From Antedon mediterranea (Eukaryota; Echinodermata; Crinoidea; Comatulida; Antedonidae): a DNA stretch of 64,000 nucleotides. Positions 23,156-37,258 of this stretch are shown here, piece by piece. A program made the position numbers and the translations under genes. Position 1 is the first letter of the stretch, and every line of letters starts with the position of its first letter. The DNA is taken from contig NC_092677.1 in assembly GCF_964355755.1 (NCBI RefSeq), positions 25,142,101-25,206,100 of the forward strand, written 5' to 3'. The notes under the pieces were generated by a model. It was given only the letters and a program-made list of their open reading frames with translations, did no database searches and was not told where the DNA came from.

Positions 23156-23532
23156 TATTCAATTCAGAAAGGCTGAAAATTCTCAACCTACCTACTCTCA
23201 CATACAGAAGGCAAAGAGCTCATTTGATACAGATTTTTAAAATTTTACATGGAGTGGATAGTATTTCTGCTGATTCTTTTTTTGAGCGTGATGAAGATGT
23301 TAGAACACGTGGTCATTCTTTTAAATTAAAATTTAAGTTCTCACGCACAAATTGGATGAGGGACTCATTTGGTCGAAAAGCTATTATATTATGGAATTCG
23401 TTATCGGAGGATGTAGTAGCTTCAAGATCAACCAATCAATTTAAGTCCGGTCTTGAACGGGTATGGTCCAACCACCCTCTTAAATTTGCGCCATATTCAA
23501 GAGTTGATGTAATTATCAAGAGGGGCTTATAG
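23156..23532 (+). mobile_element. Non-LTR retrotransposon, 3' end of reverse transcriptase ORF
   Basis: One open frame runs from FNSERLKILNLPTLTYRRQR through IQIFKILHGVD to AIILWNSLSEDVV and a stop. This is the conserved C-terminal tail of CR1/L2/Jockey-group reverse transcriptases (RR.R.D.I..FKI..G, then W..LP..VV....FK..L). The catalytic FADD-type domain is absent, so it is a 5'-truncated dead copy. Confidence 0.85.
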
Positions 23533-23989
23533 GCATAGCCTAGCCTCGACTCCGGACCCAGCATTGCTGAGCTCCGGAAACAAGTAAACAACTAGTATTG
23601 TAGGTCATGTTGTATAGAGACTATTGGTCTATTAGGCCTATTAATATAATGTATGTTTATGGGGGGAAATTTCTAATTTTTGACTCTGTGTGCCATTCCA
23701 TACTGGTTTCACTCCTCAAAACAAAAACTGTTTATGAAGATTTTACTATACGTAAGCACCTATTTGGACTGAGAGGTTAGAGTAGAAGAACTACTTTTTT
23801 TGGACTGGGATTCTCTCTAAATTAGAATATTTTTGGGGGGCTAGGGTTCTCCCTAAATTGTAAGCCCCACTTTTTGGACTGGATTTATCCCTCAAATAGA
23901 AGAGCCTTTGTTTATCCTATGTTAATTGAAATTTATTTACAAACTAATTATTAGCTCTATTAATTTACACTTATTTTAGAGACGGCTGC

Positions 23990-24060
23990 CCTAGTACACA
24001 CGACACAATTATCATGCTGTACTCATGGAGGTATAATACCTCCATGCTGTACTGTAGGCC
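23990..24060. repeat. Short palindrome between direct repeats
   Basis: catggaggtat / a / atacctccatg forms a perfect 11-bp stem with a 1-base loop, flanked by direct copies of tgctgtact. Confidence 0.8.
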
Positions 24061-25624
24061 TAGTAATAACGCCTGTATACGATATGAATAATGAGATTAT
24101 AGAAAGCGGAATATAAATCAGATTAAATATGATGCTCTTCGTGTCTTAGAAATAACGTGATTAGAAAAAGTTGTTTTGTTTAATAATTTATAGATTTCAA
24201 CTCTAAACTATCACGTTTTAAATGATGATTTTGCATAAAATTATGAATATTTAAAATTGTTAGAAGTATATTTCCTGAAGGGAAATTCAATTTCTGTAAT
24301 ACTAATCTTAATCACCTTCTTCCATAAAGCCCATCAGCTAAGCCCCCTGGGGGTGTCTTCGACTGACCCCTACCCAACTGGACAGGGGGACATCCTGTCG
24401 TCTTTACGCTTATCGCTTGAAATAAGTGTAATATTCATATTTTGTTGGCGCAAGTTAAAAATTTGCTAGAAAAATCATTGTGTTACTGACAGCAAACAGA
24501 TAACGAAGATGATCATGTGATGTACACACTTATCGTCTCTCTGTCTCCAGATTTGGTGATATTTTTAGTAAATATTTTTTGCGCTTAATGCGTTCCATAA
24601 ATCATTGATTGTTGGCAGTACTGTACCACTTGACGCGATCCATTGTCCCCCTGAGTTCAATTCTTCTCGGTGGATGTTTCCAATTTCATTGTGAAAATAA
24701 TATAGTGCAAGAAGATATGTATCGACTCAAAGAAACCTGATTGTTGATGCAACTAATTTGTAATAGGAACCTAAACACTTGATGTCGTCTGCGTGACGTT
24801 TTAACAACCAACGCACCCACGTCGTATCTTCCCACGCTCATCGTGCCATACGTCAGACGCAGAAGTCGTGCCACTACTAATTACGCGATTAGTAGCATTC
24901 TCTTTAAAGCTGTCATTAAATGACTCTTTAACGTTTTTATATGGTGTGAAGATTTTGAAAAGTTTAGTCTGGTCCTTTGAATTATAAGGACCACGATATT
25001 CTAGGTGTGTGGTGACCAAATATGGCACGGTTTTGAGCTTTTAGGCTCAGCGTTGAACATTACTTATCCCCAATTTGATTAACCATGACATCAGTGTAAA
25101 TAGAGTACATGCAGATGATAAATTTTAAGGTATTTAAAAAAAATGCCCTTTTACGCAAGTAGTGACGTCATTTGTTAAGATACATGGTTTTTATTTGTTA
25201 GTTACTACATTCAAATCCGTAAACTACATAATCTATTATGTACCTTAGTTTATGGATTTAAACGATGTAAAAATATAGAGTTCAATGTTGTTTTTGCAGT
25301 TTTGATGTATTTAAAAATGGATGATGAAAAGTTCGAAAAAACTGGGCTAATGCTGAGAAAGAAAGATTTCTTGGAAAACCATGAATGCGAAATGTTGTGT
25401 TTTACGAACCATTGCCATCAATATAGTAATAATCATGTAATGAGAATATCGTGACAGTATTACACTATTTGCATTTCATAACCTCGTTCGAAAGTGAATT
25501 GTCAAATAAAAATAATTGAAAAAAAGACGCACAGAAAAAAACTTTAAAAACAAATGTTTGTACTATAAGTCCAATGTATGAGGATTATACAAAAATAAGC
25601 AAAAAGTTAAATAAAAACAGCCAG

Positions 25625-25768
25625 TAAAGCTTGGTTCCCTGGGACGCAACGCAATGACGTAGATGCAACTTAAACGAGTTGACCAATGACAATCGACAGT
25701 TGAATAAATTCATCGCTTGTGATTGGTCAAATCCCTAACATTGTGTTGCGTCTTTTGTGGGAAGCTTT
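25625..25768. mobile_element. MITE family C copy
   Basis: Begins taaagcttggttccctggg, contains gttgaccaatgacaatcgac and ends gtgggaagctttc; shortened relative to the 4461 copy. Confidence 0.8.
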
Positions 25769-27417
25769 CGAAAAACTCTATAATATGACATGTACTATTG
25801 TTATAGACTCTGTCAGTAGTAAGCCCATGTTTACCAGTCCTAACTTATTTCTCCATGGTCTCACGCGCGCTCGACGTGCTTTGTGAGGCAAAGGTTAAGT
25901 AACCCTGTGTAATGGTGGGGGGGGGGGGGAGAGATACTAATCCGTAGTAAGAGCAAATATTGTTTTGGCAAAAACCTGATTGGAAACGCAAAATATTTGC
26001 ATTAAAATGCATGTCTAACCATGATTCGATCTCTTAGTATTAAATGTAATCTTATTTGAAGGGTTCCAGGTGGAGGATTAAGGGTTTTGATTAAGTAAAC
26101 CTTATAAAAATGTAATTCCATCGATTTTCTCAGCTTAAATTTAAATTATCTTAATACCGTATTAATATAATGTTGTGTGGTACACATCGCGAGAAGCCAC
26201 GATGGTAGTTGCAATGCTATAGTAACTATATTGATAAAGCCAATACAATAATTCGTTTAAATCTTTGGAACGCTTGTATTAGGCTAGGCTTAGGCTATAA
26301 ACTTTTCCATTTCTTAGAATTGTGGCTTATACGTGTGATACTAACATGTTATTGAATTCAATGATATGGTGTTTTGTTGTAAAAATATTCAAAGTATCTC
26401 ACTACTAATATTTGAAGTTAATTTCGCCTACCAATATTTTCACTTATCATTTTTCAGTTAGGGAATCAAAATGCAATCGCTGTGTGTTATTAGTGAATTA
26501 TACACTTTTGGTGAGAGATAAATTTATAGCCTTAAACGCTTATAATATATTTTTTAATCTTAATGAAAAACTTCCCTATTATCACTTTTATTGGTGCTTA
26601 AATTAATCTTCCAGTTGATAAAATCGTTCGTCATGTCATCTTTTTCCACCATGGCTGTCGGTTATTGAGTGTGACAAGTCGTCTGCATGTGGTTTAGGCG
26701 CCAAACTTCACCGGTAGTGGTTAAGCGTTTTCTCCATCGTCCGGTTTTTAACTGACCTCCCGGTCACATCATCAACGCCATGTGATTATAAATATCCAAT
26801 TAAATACTTACTAATTTCAGGTATCCAACAGTTATGAATCACTTTTGAAATATTTGTATTTAAACTTTGAGTTGTGACGCGTGTAAAAAAGCCGTAATAG
26901 TAAGCGTTTGAACGCGTATCGCGTCAAAAGTTATGGCTCTTGCGCGTGACGTATCCAAATGAGTGAGGTAGCCAAAGTTCTGTGACGCACATAGACAGAC
27001 GTGTGGGTGGGGGGGGGGGGGGTGCTTGTTTAATTGGTCTTGTATAGTTTAAGCGTAACTGGTAGCACACCTAATTTGATAACAAAACAGTAGTACAATT
27101 ATAATCCAAGTTTATATTTACTTATCTACCTATGTGAAAATAAATAAAACGCGAGTTTCACACTTGGAGGTTTTTATATCCTCATCCACCACCGGCTGAA
27201 AATAAAGAAATATTTCTGTTTCACACGTTATGTGCCATTAAAGGGTGTATGGTATGTTTATGCGTAAATCACACATGCTATGTTTATATTGTATAATTGC
27301 CTGTTTATTGATTGTTAATATCCAATCCGGACGTAATTTTTTTTTCATACACATCCAATCCAATTACACGGTGGATAAACTATTAATGATTTATCGTGCT
27401 TATAAACTAAGTCTCCT

Positions 27418-27515
27418 TTGAGGCTTGGGAGTGGAGTTGACCCTGGTCAGGATTGAACCCTGGATCTTGGGATTGGAATGCAAGCGCGTTAACCACCAAG
27501 CTACTGCTCCACTAC
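27418..27515 (-). mobile_element. tRNA-derived SINE head
   Basis: On the minus strand TAGCTTGGTGGTTAACGCGC fits box A and GGGTTCAATCC fits box B about 35 nt later. The anticodon arm does not form a normal tRNA. The same sequence recurs at about 41250-41345. Confidence 0.7.
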
Positions 27516-27801
27516 AATTGTATGGTAGCATAGTCTCTCTATACTCGGGTATGAGACGTAAAATATTGTTCATTACAATTTAGTTATTAGAGACTGTAAC
27601 AAAAAATTCCAATTCCAATTCCAATTTAGATTATGTGTGCCCATTTGTTTAGAATCACCGCGGTGAGTTCAACAGAAACGAAAATTAAGTTTTATTCGAC
27701 TCATAATTATCTTAGCAGATTCATGTCAAAAACAACAGCTGTGTTTTTAACTGCTCTCAGTCAAAACTTCATTTTAAACATTGGTTAACATAATGCTAAC
27801 T

Positions 27802-28128
27802 TTAAAGATGTATTGTCCAAAAAAAATTATTAAAAATGAAGATTATTTAAATCAGACTTTGAATAGGTTACTTTGTAGTTTTAATAAAGTTACTCATTTC
27901 CATAAAAAAAAAGTATGTTTTCACTTATAAAATGACAAAATAAATTGTTAAATTCAACCAAAATCCATTGGCTGGCTGACTATTTTTTGCTGTAAATTAC
28001 AGTTTGTTTACGTAAATACATTTTTTTCTATCCAATTTTTGGTCAAAGTGGATAACTATTATGTGACATTAAAATGGCATATTCAACAAATGTTCAAGAA
28101 TTTTTTTTCAGGGGGATAAATGCTCTTT
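27802..28128. mobile_element. MITE family E copy
   Basis: Starts tttaaagatgtattgtcc and contains aaatcagactttgaatagg, ccattggctgg and gtgacattaaaatggcatat. Right end worn. Confidence 0.8.
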
Positions 28129-28461
28129 ATCTGTTGAAGCGGGTACACATTATAGAATCCCAACAGTTTTATAGCTACGATGTTGCTCACATCCCTCATT
28201 AATATAGATTAGTTTAATTAGTACATTGTGTGATGATTCTAATGATTAACTACTTTGTCAAGACACTCTCTTTGTTCTAACATTTTACAGCTATTTAGTT
28301 TTTAAAGGTTGCCATTAATAAAGATATTTAAATTGTTTCAAGGTTACGTAATAGCTAATCTGTCGCATTAATTAATTGTTACAAACAATTAATTACAATT
28401 ATAAATAATAGTTCTGTGTGTGATTTCTTATTTTCATTTTTCGATTTGTAACCCGAACAAA

Positions 28462-28905
28462 CCTTGAGTTCCCGTCCACACAAAATGAAGACACATGATT
28501 CCCGTATAAACTAATTTTCCACTCAAAAATGTATTAAATAATATTCATCGCATAATATGCAATCTACGATAATTTAATTAATTGATATAACAAATTTATT
28601 AAATACATAACATCATTGGAATAAAAAGAACAAATCACATATCTACACATAATCATAACATCGTATACTCTATCTCTAACAATTCATTCAATCTTCTATC
28701 GACTAAAGCCGAAGTATAGTCGTTATCTCGGGACCGTTCTATGGCCACCACCAGGTAGGCTTACTTCATCAAAGCTTCTATGAATGGATGTACTGGTTGG
28801 GAGCAGAAAAACTAGTAGACCATACCCAGTACCGTTTTGATTACGATCAATCGGGAAATTACCTCACAACAAAATGAAGACACATATAAAGTAATTTTCC
28901 ACTCC
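28462..28905. repeat. Imperfect direct repeat pair
   Basis: acaaaatgaagacacat followed by taattttccactc occurs at about 28482 and 28869; possibly two pieces of one decayed element. Confidence 0.5.
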
Positions 28906-29300
28906 GCGTTTATTTTGTACCTATTATGTGTCATGGATTTGTGTATTTTTGGTTTCTCTAAGTTCTTCCCTGTTTTAGTTATTGTATTTTTTTGTGATTT
29001 GTAATTGTTCTGTACCAGACGAAGAGTACTCACATAGTAATTTGATCATTTAGGCTACACTTGAAGTACAGTTGAAACTGTTTTTCAATGTAGGCCTATG
29101 TTTTCTCTGTCTGGAAAATGTATTCATTTATTCAATTTTCCGCCATATAGGCCTACAATACAAAGAAGAAAAAACAAATATAAACGACAAGGAAAGACCA
29201 AACAGATGATAAACACCTATGCTAGTTGGTCAGCCCAGAAATAAAGGAATAAGGAGGAACATAATGTTGGGAGACCGTTTGAACTTAAAAAAATCAAATC

Positions 29301-29397
29301 AAACTAATTTTACCAAAAAATGTTGATGTGCCGAAACATAGTGATATACCCAAATATGGTAGTGATATGACATCATCATGTCTATATATGGGCTTTA
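29301..29397. mobile_element. MITE family A fragment
   Basis: Retains gtgatatacccaaatatgg tagtgatatgacatcatcat and tatatgggc, without the inverted termini. Confidence 0.75.
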
Positions 29398-30127
29398 GAA
29401 CTAAACCTTGACTAGGTCTATTATGTTCCAGACTGATATTAAATACGTTTGTCATTCTCTAGTTAATATAAAAATTAAAAAACAGAAGCCATACTAAATA
29501 AAGGTCGTGATCAACTTACAAGATCTTAAACTCATTACAAAACGGATACAACAAAGTAAAACACTTGATTTGATTACGTTTTATCAGCGTAAATGTTACC
29601 AGCTCAAACAATCCCGTGAAGTTATTTAAACACCTAACAATTTACTCGGCGTCTCCCACCGAGGAACCAACTGCGCATGTCATAATTAATTGAGAATATG
29701 CGCGTCACTTGTCTAAAAGTATGGCACTCGTATCGGCAATACGAACGCGCGTTGATACATCATTATAATTAATGTCATATTCGATGATTTACAAAACTGA
29801 TATCTGTTACATACGGACTCGTGAACTAAAATAAACCTTACATGAAACCCAATCATAAAGAGTTGTTTAAAAAAAGTGTGCGCGTATAAACATTGATAGA
29901 TACAGTACAAGTTTTGGTACGCGCACGCGCGCGTAATAGCGCGTATAAATGTCTTTAGTAGTGTCGATGACCTCCGGAGGAAAATGATATTATTCATTCT
30001 TCCCTCATGATATTATGGACCACCAACATGTTTTCCTCCCAAATACTGCAAATAGATCCAGACACGTTCACTAGATTATTAATGTTCTGAACAAGGTCAA
30101 AGTTAAATTGAATCAAGTGTTTCTATA

Positions 30128-30182
30128 TGGTTTAATAACGTTACCTATGGTTTAATTCCAATACCCTATGGTTTAATAGAGG
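30128..30182. repeat. Short tandem repeat of tatggtttaat x3
   Basis: Three copies with 11-15 bp spacing. Confidence 0.7.
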
Positions 30183-30278
30183 CGTCCTAGTGCGCTCCGA
30201 GGTTTTTAGAGGTTTGTTATGAAACATCTTTAATTAATCAGAAGTTGTAATTAATAACCTCTTCAGGAATGTCTAAAT

Positions 30279-30598
30279 TTTAAAGATGTATTGTCCTCCA
30301 CAAACATGAAAAATGAAGATTAATAAAATCAGACTTTGAATAGGCCATTTTGTAGTTTTAACAAAGTTAATCACTTCCATAGGAAAAAACCCTGAAAAAA
30401 TGTTTTAACTTATAAAATGACAAAATAAACAGTTAAATTCAACCAAAAACCCATTGGCTGGTAGCCAATTTGACTATTTTTTGTTTTAAATTATAGTTTT
30501 TTTAAGTAATCATTTTTTCCGATCCAATTTTTGGTTAAATTGAATAACTATCATGTGACATTAAATGACATATTCAAAAAAAATATATAAAAAAAACA
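30279..30598. mobile_element. MITE family E copy, right end lost at junction with MITE A
   Basis: taaagatgtattgtcc, aatcagactttgaatagg and cccattggctgg are present, then the element breaks off where a MITE A starts at 30601. Confidence 0.8.
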
Positions 30599-30600
30599 CT

Positions 30601-30718
30601 CGTTTGACAAAAAAAGTGTGATGTGCCTAAATTGGTAGTGATTATGCTTAAATATGGTAGTGATATGACATCACAATTTGTTGTCACATAAAGTTTGATA
30701 GTGTAGATAGAGCTTTAG
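30601..30718. mobile_element. MITE family A copy, left end missing
   Basis: gtttgacaaaaaaagtgtga through gatagtgtagatagagcttt. Confidence 0.85.
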
Positions 30719-32205
30719 TTAATTGTTAAGGGACACCTTGCTGTTAAATACTGCTATCGAGGAGACACGTTGTATGGTCCCGAAAGTGCCTACTTATATA
30801 CATTATGTGAAAGTTTCTTTCACAAAGTTATTATTCCCATTCATTAATATAAAGGGTCGCACGCAACGACCCGAATTTGTATTACTTAAAAAACACTCAT
30901 TTTAATAGGATATTTAATGAAAGGTTTATAATATGGAAAAAATGATATTTACTGTACTTTACAACCGTTTTAAAATAGGCCAAGAGTGCTAAACTCTTCC
31001 CCTTTATTAAAACGCGTACAAATAAATGACCCTCAACAGTTACACCTGAGTGCCAATTCTTCACCCCTCAGATCGAAACGAGGCCTATTGTTGACCCAAA
31101 CAGTGATTTTCTGCATGTTTTTTTGATTCTGTTCATTTGAATTTAAGATTTACGATTTACACTGTATAGGAAATGTTGTTTTGCATTAATCAGTGTATAA
31201 ATGTTGACGTGAAGTTGAAAGGAAAAAGCCGTGATTATTACAAATGACGAAAGAATGACGAGAGAATGGATTCGGTGAGTGAAAACAGTCTGCCCACACA
31301 CAAAAATCCCTCAGAATGTTACATTTAAAAATCGGAAACGATTCTTTCCGCTTAAAAACAGTTTTAAGATTCACGACTATCAATTGAACTTGTCAAAAAT
31401 CTTAGTTATTAATTTGTCATTTAGGCTGCGATGGTGTGCTACGATGTTGAATTCTTAGCCTAGACCAGTGGCTATTTTGTGTTTCTTACTACACCCTACA
31501 ACTTTTAGGTTGAATTTGTTCTAGGCCCTATATCCTTTCTAAATGTATAATTCCCTCAGCTCCCCCCCCCCCCCACCACTCACCATGATATGTACATACG
31601 CGCGTGTACACGTGAGACACACGTTTTCTTTTCTCTGATAAGAGTCAAGCTCTTATTAATTTAACTTAGTCAATGGTCTCACGCGACGGTGGTACATCGG
31701 ACAGGCAGGTGTCGTGTATAATTGTTCCTTCCTTTTTTCCAATGCATAAATAATAAGGAAATTCAGCCTAGCGTTCGATTTGCAACGTGGTGGTAACGGT
31801 TATTGCCGTCGGATCGGAAGCACCGTCAGCTGGCCTGATTCCTGACAATCGAGCTCACCCATATCCCCCTCTTTCATCGCCGTGATCCCGGAAAGTTCCC
31901 TAGCCTGGCTGCATTGATTAAACTGTTACATTTGCTTGGTTAAGAGGACATAACCTTTGACGACAATGACTCCCCATAGCTGATTAAGTTTAAGTATTGA
32001 CAAACTTAACTTAACCAAAATCGCAATAATTAAATTAAATGCCTTTTTATTTTGTTTATATGTGATTATCTTCTCTTGGTATGGACAGCCATAGCTCTTC
32101 ATCATGTTTGATCATTTTTATGATATGACTTGTCATAATGATGATGGTCCGAATTGTGCATGACACTTTTTTTTCATAGCAATAGGGCTTAACTCGTCGC
32201 TGAGG

Positions 32206-32547
32206 TTTAAAAATGTATTGTCCCTCTAAATATTTTTGTTGTTGTTGTTGAATACGGTATGTCATTTTAATGTCACATAGGCCTAATAGTTATTCACTTT
32301 GACTAAAAATTGGATCGAAAACAAATTATTTACCTGAAAAAACAGTAATTAAAATTTTTTTTAAAGCCAAATTGGCTGCCAGCCAATGAGATTTGGTTGA
32401 ATTTAACCATTTAATTAGTAATTTCATAAGTTAAAACATTGTTTTTTTCGATTTTTTTTCTACGGAAGTGATCAACTTTGTTAAAATTACAAAATTCTGA
32501 TTTTATTAATCTTCATTTTTCATGTTTTTGGGGACAATACATCTTTG
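32206..32547. mobile_element. MITE family E copy, reverse orientation
   Basis: Ends with ggggacaatacatctttga, the inverted terminus. The interior (aatcttcatttttcatg, gccagccaatgag) is the reverse complement of the 27802 copy. Confidence 0.82.
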
Positions 32548-32882
32548 ATCAAATAGATTTATAATTTTCCTTTAAATACCATTTTGGAAAATCTTGAAAT
32601 GTTTTGTAACGATAGATAATTAAACGATCATTGTATCACCATTATGGATGTTTTATTGTCTTTTTTTTTATCATAGGCGATTTTGTCAAATCTAAGAATG
32701 TTCTTTTCCACCGTTCCATATTCTCAGACGTGTTTGTCAACTCACTCAAGGTGTACCGTAAACCTACTTAATTAATATCTTATATCAAACTTCGTTTGAA
32801 TAAAATCATAATCATTATAGGCCTACTCAGTGCATGAAAATCCTGCTGAATGAAAGTCCACACTAGGCCTAGAAAACCTTAC

Positions 32883-33355
32883 ACTGTAAAAAAGGTGTTT
32901 AGATTTTTAAAAATCCAAACACCTTTTTTAAAAACACCTATTTTGTACCCATTTTTCCCACACATTTAGCTTTTTAACACGAGTTACATGTTTAGCGTGT
33001 TTAAAACCTAAACGTGTTTATAGCTACATGTTGTTTTCCTCCACTCGTTCAGCAGTCAACATGTCACTATTATGTTCAGTCAATGTTTAGGTACGTGTTT
33101 AGCGTTGCGTGCATATTATGATTTTACTGTGTCGGAAAAAAGTTCCCCACATGAGCTTCAAACTTATTAAACACGTTTAAAACCTAAACGTGTTTTTATA
33201 TTGCTCCACATGTTTAACAATAAACACGTCACTGATGTGTTGAGTTGGATACAGACTGCATGTTTAGAACCTAAACATGTTCATATCTAAAAATGTGTGG
33301 AAAAAGTGGATACAAAATAGATGCAAAAGATCTAAACACTATTTTTACAGTGTAG
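32883..33355. mobile_element. ~470-bp TIR element with CACTGTAAAAA ends
   Basis: tacactgtaaaaaaggtgtt at 32881 is inverted as aacactatttttacagtgta at 33335-33354. The interior is a mosaic of cctaaacgtgttt / acatgtttag repeats. CACTG-type ends suggest a CACTA or Chapaev-type origin; no transposase is present. Confidence 0.8.
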
Positions 33356-34103
33356 GTCTGTTGAGGTTAATCCAAGTAGTTTAAATGAACAAAATGAGGC
33401 TAAATTATAAATGAAATCAATTTGAAACTGCCTGATAGTTTACCCATGTGACCAAAGCTCGTTATTATCGTCTGCTAGCTTCGGGACAAAAGAGACCGCT
33501 ACCGGTACACCTGCGTGAGTTAGTGCGCATATGAAAGTTGCATATTGGAAGTTTGTTCGCCGACGCTCATACTAAACAAGAAATATTTCTTACAAAAAAA
33601 TCCGCTCATCTCACGATAACTATACCGTCTACATTTATCAGCAAATGTTTTCATAGACTCTCTTTTCCCAGACGTGCTTTGGAGTCTGCGCATGCCCAAT
33701 CTGAGTTTCCAAATAGCCATTTTTTTAAGCCGTAGTAAATTACAAGCTACCACATGGTAATTGTTTCCTAATGCTTCCGTCTTCTAATATAACTGCCTAA
33801 AGGAGGGGTGCGAAAAGTGCTGCGTACAATCGACGGAGATTGGAAAGATTGAGGGGATGCGAGGAGATGCTATTTTTTCATTGACCCACTCTAATTGAGC
33901 TTAAAAGTTTAGAATGGCATTTCTATGTTTAATTGTTTTTATGATAATGCATTGGGACACCGATAATCAGGGAACAAAAGTGAGGAAGTACATGTTTCCA
34001 ACCCCTATTCAAGGTGACACTTTGTTAGGTACCCAAGGTGTCCCTTTAATGAGGTTTTTACTATACTGAATTTCCAACCAAAAGAAGACGATTCCTGTCT
34101 AGC

Positions 34104-34245
34104 ATAAAGCTCTGTCTACACTATAAAACTTTATGTGACAAAAATATGTGATGTGCCCATTATATGGAAATGATGATTTCATATTACTACCATATTTGGG
34201 TTTATCACACTTTTATTTTGTCGAACTAGTTTGTAGACAGAGCTC
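34104..34245. mobile_element. MITE family A copy
   Basis: ataaagctctgtctacac to gtttgtagacagagct; one internal repeat unit. Confidence 0.88.
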
Positions 34246-35284
34246 AAAACAATGTGTTGTCTGTTAAAAATTGAATTAACCCAATAAACGGAAATAGATA
34301 TTAACATGTGATAATAATTGGTTGTCTAGTTGTTCACTTCCACTTTGTTTGCGATACGATAAAGTTTCATCCTAATTCTTGATACGTTTTTAACTTAATA
34401 AATAAATAATTTTTTTATTGATTTCTTTTTTAAGAAAAGTCTTTTTTAAATATTCATAATGTGTTTTGTAATGTTAACAAGGCCATATTAATATATATGG
34501 CTTCAGTCGCGTGCTAAAATTTGAGTTGGTGTTTACCGACCGACCGATTAACCGATCGACATAGCGAGCTGTAGAGACCAAACGTGTTTTCTATAAAAGC
34601 TTATATATTTAAAATGTGTTTTTTTAGTTACATTCTGGTTATTGTACACAACGTAATCTTTTAGATTGAAGAGGAAATCGACTCGTATTGAGTTTCTTAC
34701 CAGTCATCGACGGGATCCCAATAGCAGGCGGTAAAATTCGACAGCAGACGATGTGTGGGCGGGTGATAATTGCGCGCTCTTTTCAGCGAATTTACAGAGC
34801 ATTAAAACATTCTCGTATCTGACATTTCCCGTGATGTTCTCGATTATCTAACGTTTATTTTGTGTCTATTTTTAGTAGATTGTTTAAGGTAATGACAAAT
34901 ACGTCTTGAGTAAAGCACCAGTTCGTTTAAAATGCCGAAAGACACGTTTCTCGCCTTTTGATTATTACTGATTACGTCAATAAAATAATTAAAACTTGTT
35001 TTCGCGTCTCAAATAAGCGCGTATATCGAGGTTTACGTCATACCCTCTTTGTGTGTCAATAAAATTGAGATAGAAAATGAATTGTGACATCTCTCATAAG
35101 ATTTGAAGTTCTTGTGAACGAGTGTCTTGATTATTAAATTGGCGAATGTTATTTCTAGATTTTACGGCTCCAAATGCGGAGTATTTAGTCGAGTGTAAAT
35201 TTTTGATTTTCATGGATCAAACACTTATTGTGGTCATTCATTCTATTCGTATCTTCATCATCAGTTTCCTCAAAATTAGCAGAG

Positions 35285-35429
35285 TAAAGCTCTGTTTACA
35301 CTATCAAACTTTATGTAACAAAAAATGTGATGTGCCCATATATGGAATTGATGATGTCATTTCACTACCACATTTGGGCATATCACTACCATTTGGTCAA
35401 AATAGTTTGATAGTGTAGACAGAGCTTTA
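35285..35429. mobile_element. MITE family A copy
   Basis: taaagctctgtttacactat to tgatagtgtagacagagctt. Confidence 0.9.
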
Positions 35430-35667
35430 GCCGCAGGGGTGCGCGCGTCTCCTCTATAACAACCGACGGCAACGATTGAATGCGGAATTTTACATTGTCA
35501 TTTGAATTTTGCGCTCAGCTTTTTGGGGCCTCATTCACATTGATAAATCACATAACTAAATGTTTACACCCCTCCTCTCATTACGATGAGATAATAATTA
35601 TTAGTTTGTTAAACCATCTGATTTGATTGACAATTATCTATTGACTGATTTGATGTTTGGCTTCAAA

Positions 35668-35990
35668 TGGGAGGGTTAATGTATTCCGTTGTAACATCCT
35701 AAATCTATACCATTAAAACTAATACCAAATTAATCAGAATAAATACATTTGTTGAGTTGGTTCTTTGAATTGCAGGTGGTACTTCTTCCTGATCCAGATT
35801 GATGCGCGCGCTTTGTTTGCGTACTACGAACTGGGAGGGTTATTCATGCATTTATTATGTAACACCATAAATCTATTGTATCATTAAAACGAATACCAAA
35901 TCAATCAGAATAAATACATTGTTGAGATGGTTCTTTGAATTGCAGGCGATACTTCTTCCTGATCTAAATTGATGCGCGCGCTTTGTTAGT
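35668..35990. repeat. Tandem duplication, ~163 bp, two copies
   Basis: Copies at 35668 and 35831 both run gggagggtta, ataaatctat/aaatctatac, tcagaataaatacat, ggttctttgaattgcagg and gatgcgcgcgctttgtt in order. Confidence 0.92.
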
Positions 35991-36440
35991 TTAGGCACTC
36001 TCCGTGTGGTATATGGTATAATTCTTGTTTCCGAATCAATATAAACAATATCCAGCGACTTCAGAAATATAAAATACAACGGAAATGGTTTTCTGAATCG
36101 GTATTACCGGGTTTTAATTTGATCCATTGTCATGATATAAAAAAAAATTAATACAGAATGATAAAGATGTGTCGCCATTATCGATAAAATATGATCCAAT
36201 CATAGTGGATGTGAAAAAGAAGAGCTTGTAGTGTTTTTGCCTAAAGGTGTAAAATTCATTATATTTTGACAGGTTTCCCGTGGCATAAGGTCAACAAAAA
36301 CCATTTCAATTACATTTTGATACAACAGAAATATAGTCCTATGCCGTGTTAATACATTATCGGACGTTTTATTTACGTATGATTTGTTTCAAGATCGCAC
36401 ATTTGACGTTCTTTTTAAACATTGCCCTAGTTATGCATCT

Positions 36441-36892
36441 TAAAGGGATACCGTACTCCGGGTTTAAAAATGTTTTAATGTTTAATATGATAACAAAAAT
36501 AAATTAATTAATCACCAAGCGTGAACTTTATTAAAAGACATACAGTTATTGAAAGTGTGATTTTTTTTTATTTATCTTTTTCATTAAAAATAAAATGCTT
36601 CACTCGAAATTAATTAAATCAGTATTAATTTAAAAAAAGTTCAATCAATTTCTCTCTCAGTCTCTTTGCTTATACTGTATTTTCTTTCTGACAACACTTT
36701 AATGTATATATTGGGGTTTGCCATGTGCCGTTAAGCGTTGTGACCACAAAGGAACCCTGTTCGTCCACCGAAGGCCCTATACCGATCATGAGCGACCCCG
36801 TATAATAGACCTATTCGTTTTTTTAGTTAATTTGTCGATGATTTTATACTAAACGTTAGAAATAATGTATACTCTGGAATACCCCTTTAATA
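36441..36892. mobile_element. ~450-bp TIR element (TTAAAGGGATACC)
   Basis: cttaaagggataccgtactc on the left and actctggaatacccctttaa on the right are imperfect inverted repeats. No coding sequence inside. Confidence 0.6.
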
Positions 36893-37258
36893 CGCATCAA
36901 TCTTCGATTTAATTGCGTAAAATGTGTTTAATAATTACCCGTATCATGACAATGTCGTCCCCCCACGCAAAGCGTTTATCACTATCCCGCCCACGTACAC
37001 TTGTCTTAAATGTATTGTAATGAAATTGTAACGTCTTTCTGCCAGATAGGATCGTCATCATGTTTAATCAATTGCCTTGACGTATTGACTTGCTTTAAAC
37101 AAGTTTTGTTATTTTTCTGTTTTCTTGTTCTGTTTCATCGACCGTAAGCAATGTTTACTTCTAACTATGTAAATACTATTATATAATGTTGCATTCAAGC
37201 ATAATAATGACACCAATATTAAGTTTACGTATATAAATTACGCCTGTTTTAAAGCATA

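Larger units (their letters stand above)
23533..27417. other. Intergenic or intronic tract with one MITE
   Basis: Aside from the palindrome near 24030, the MITE C at 25625 and G-runs at 25917 and 27009, no feature could be supported. Confidence 0.45.
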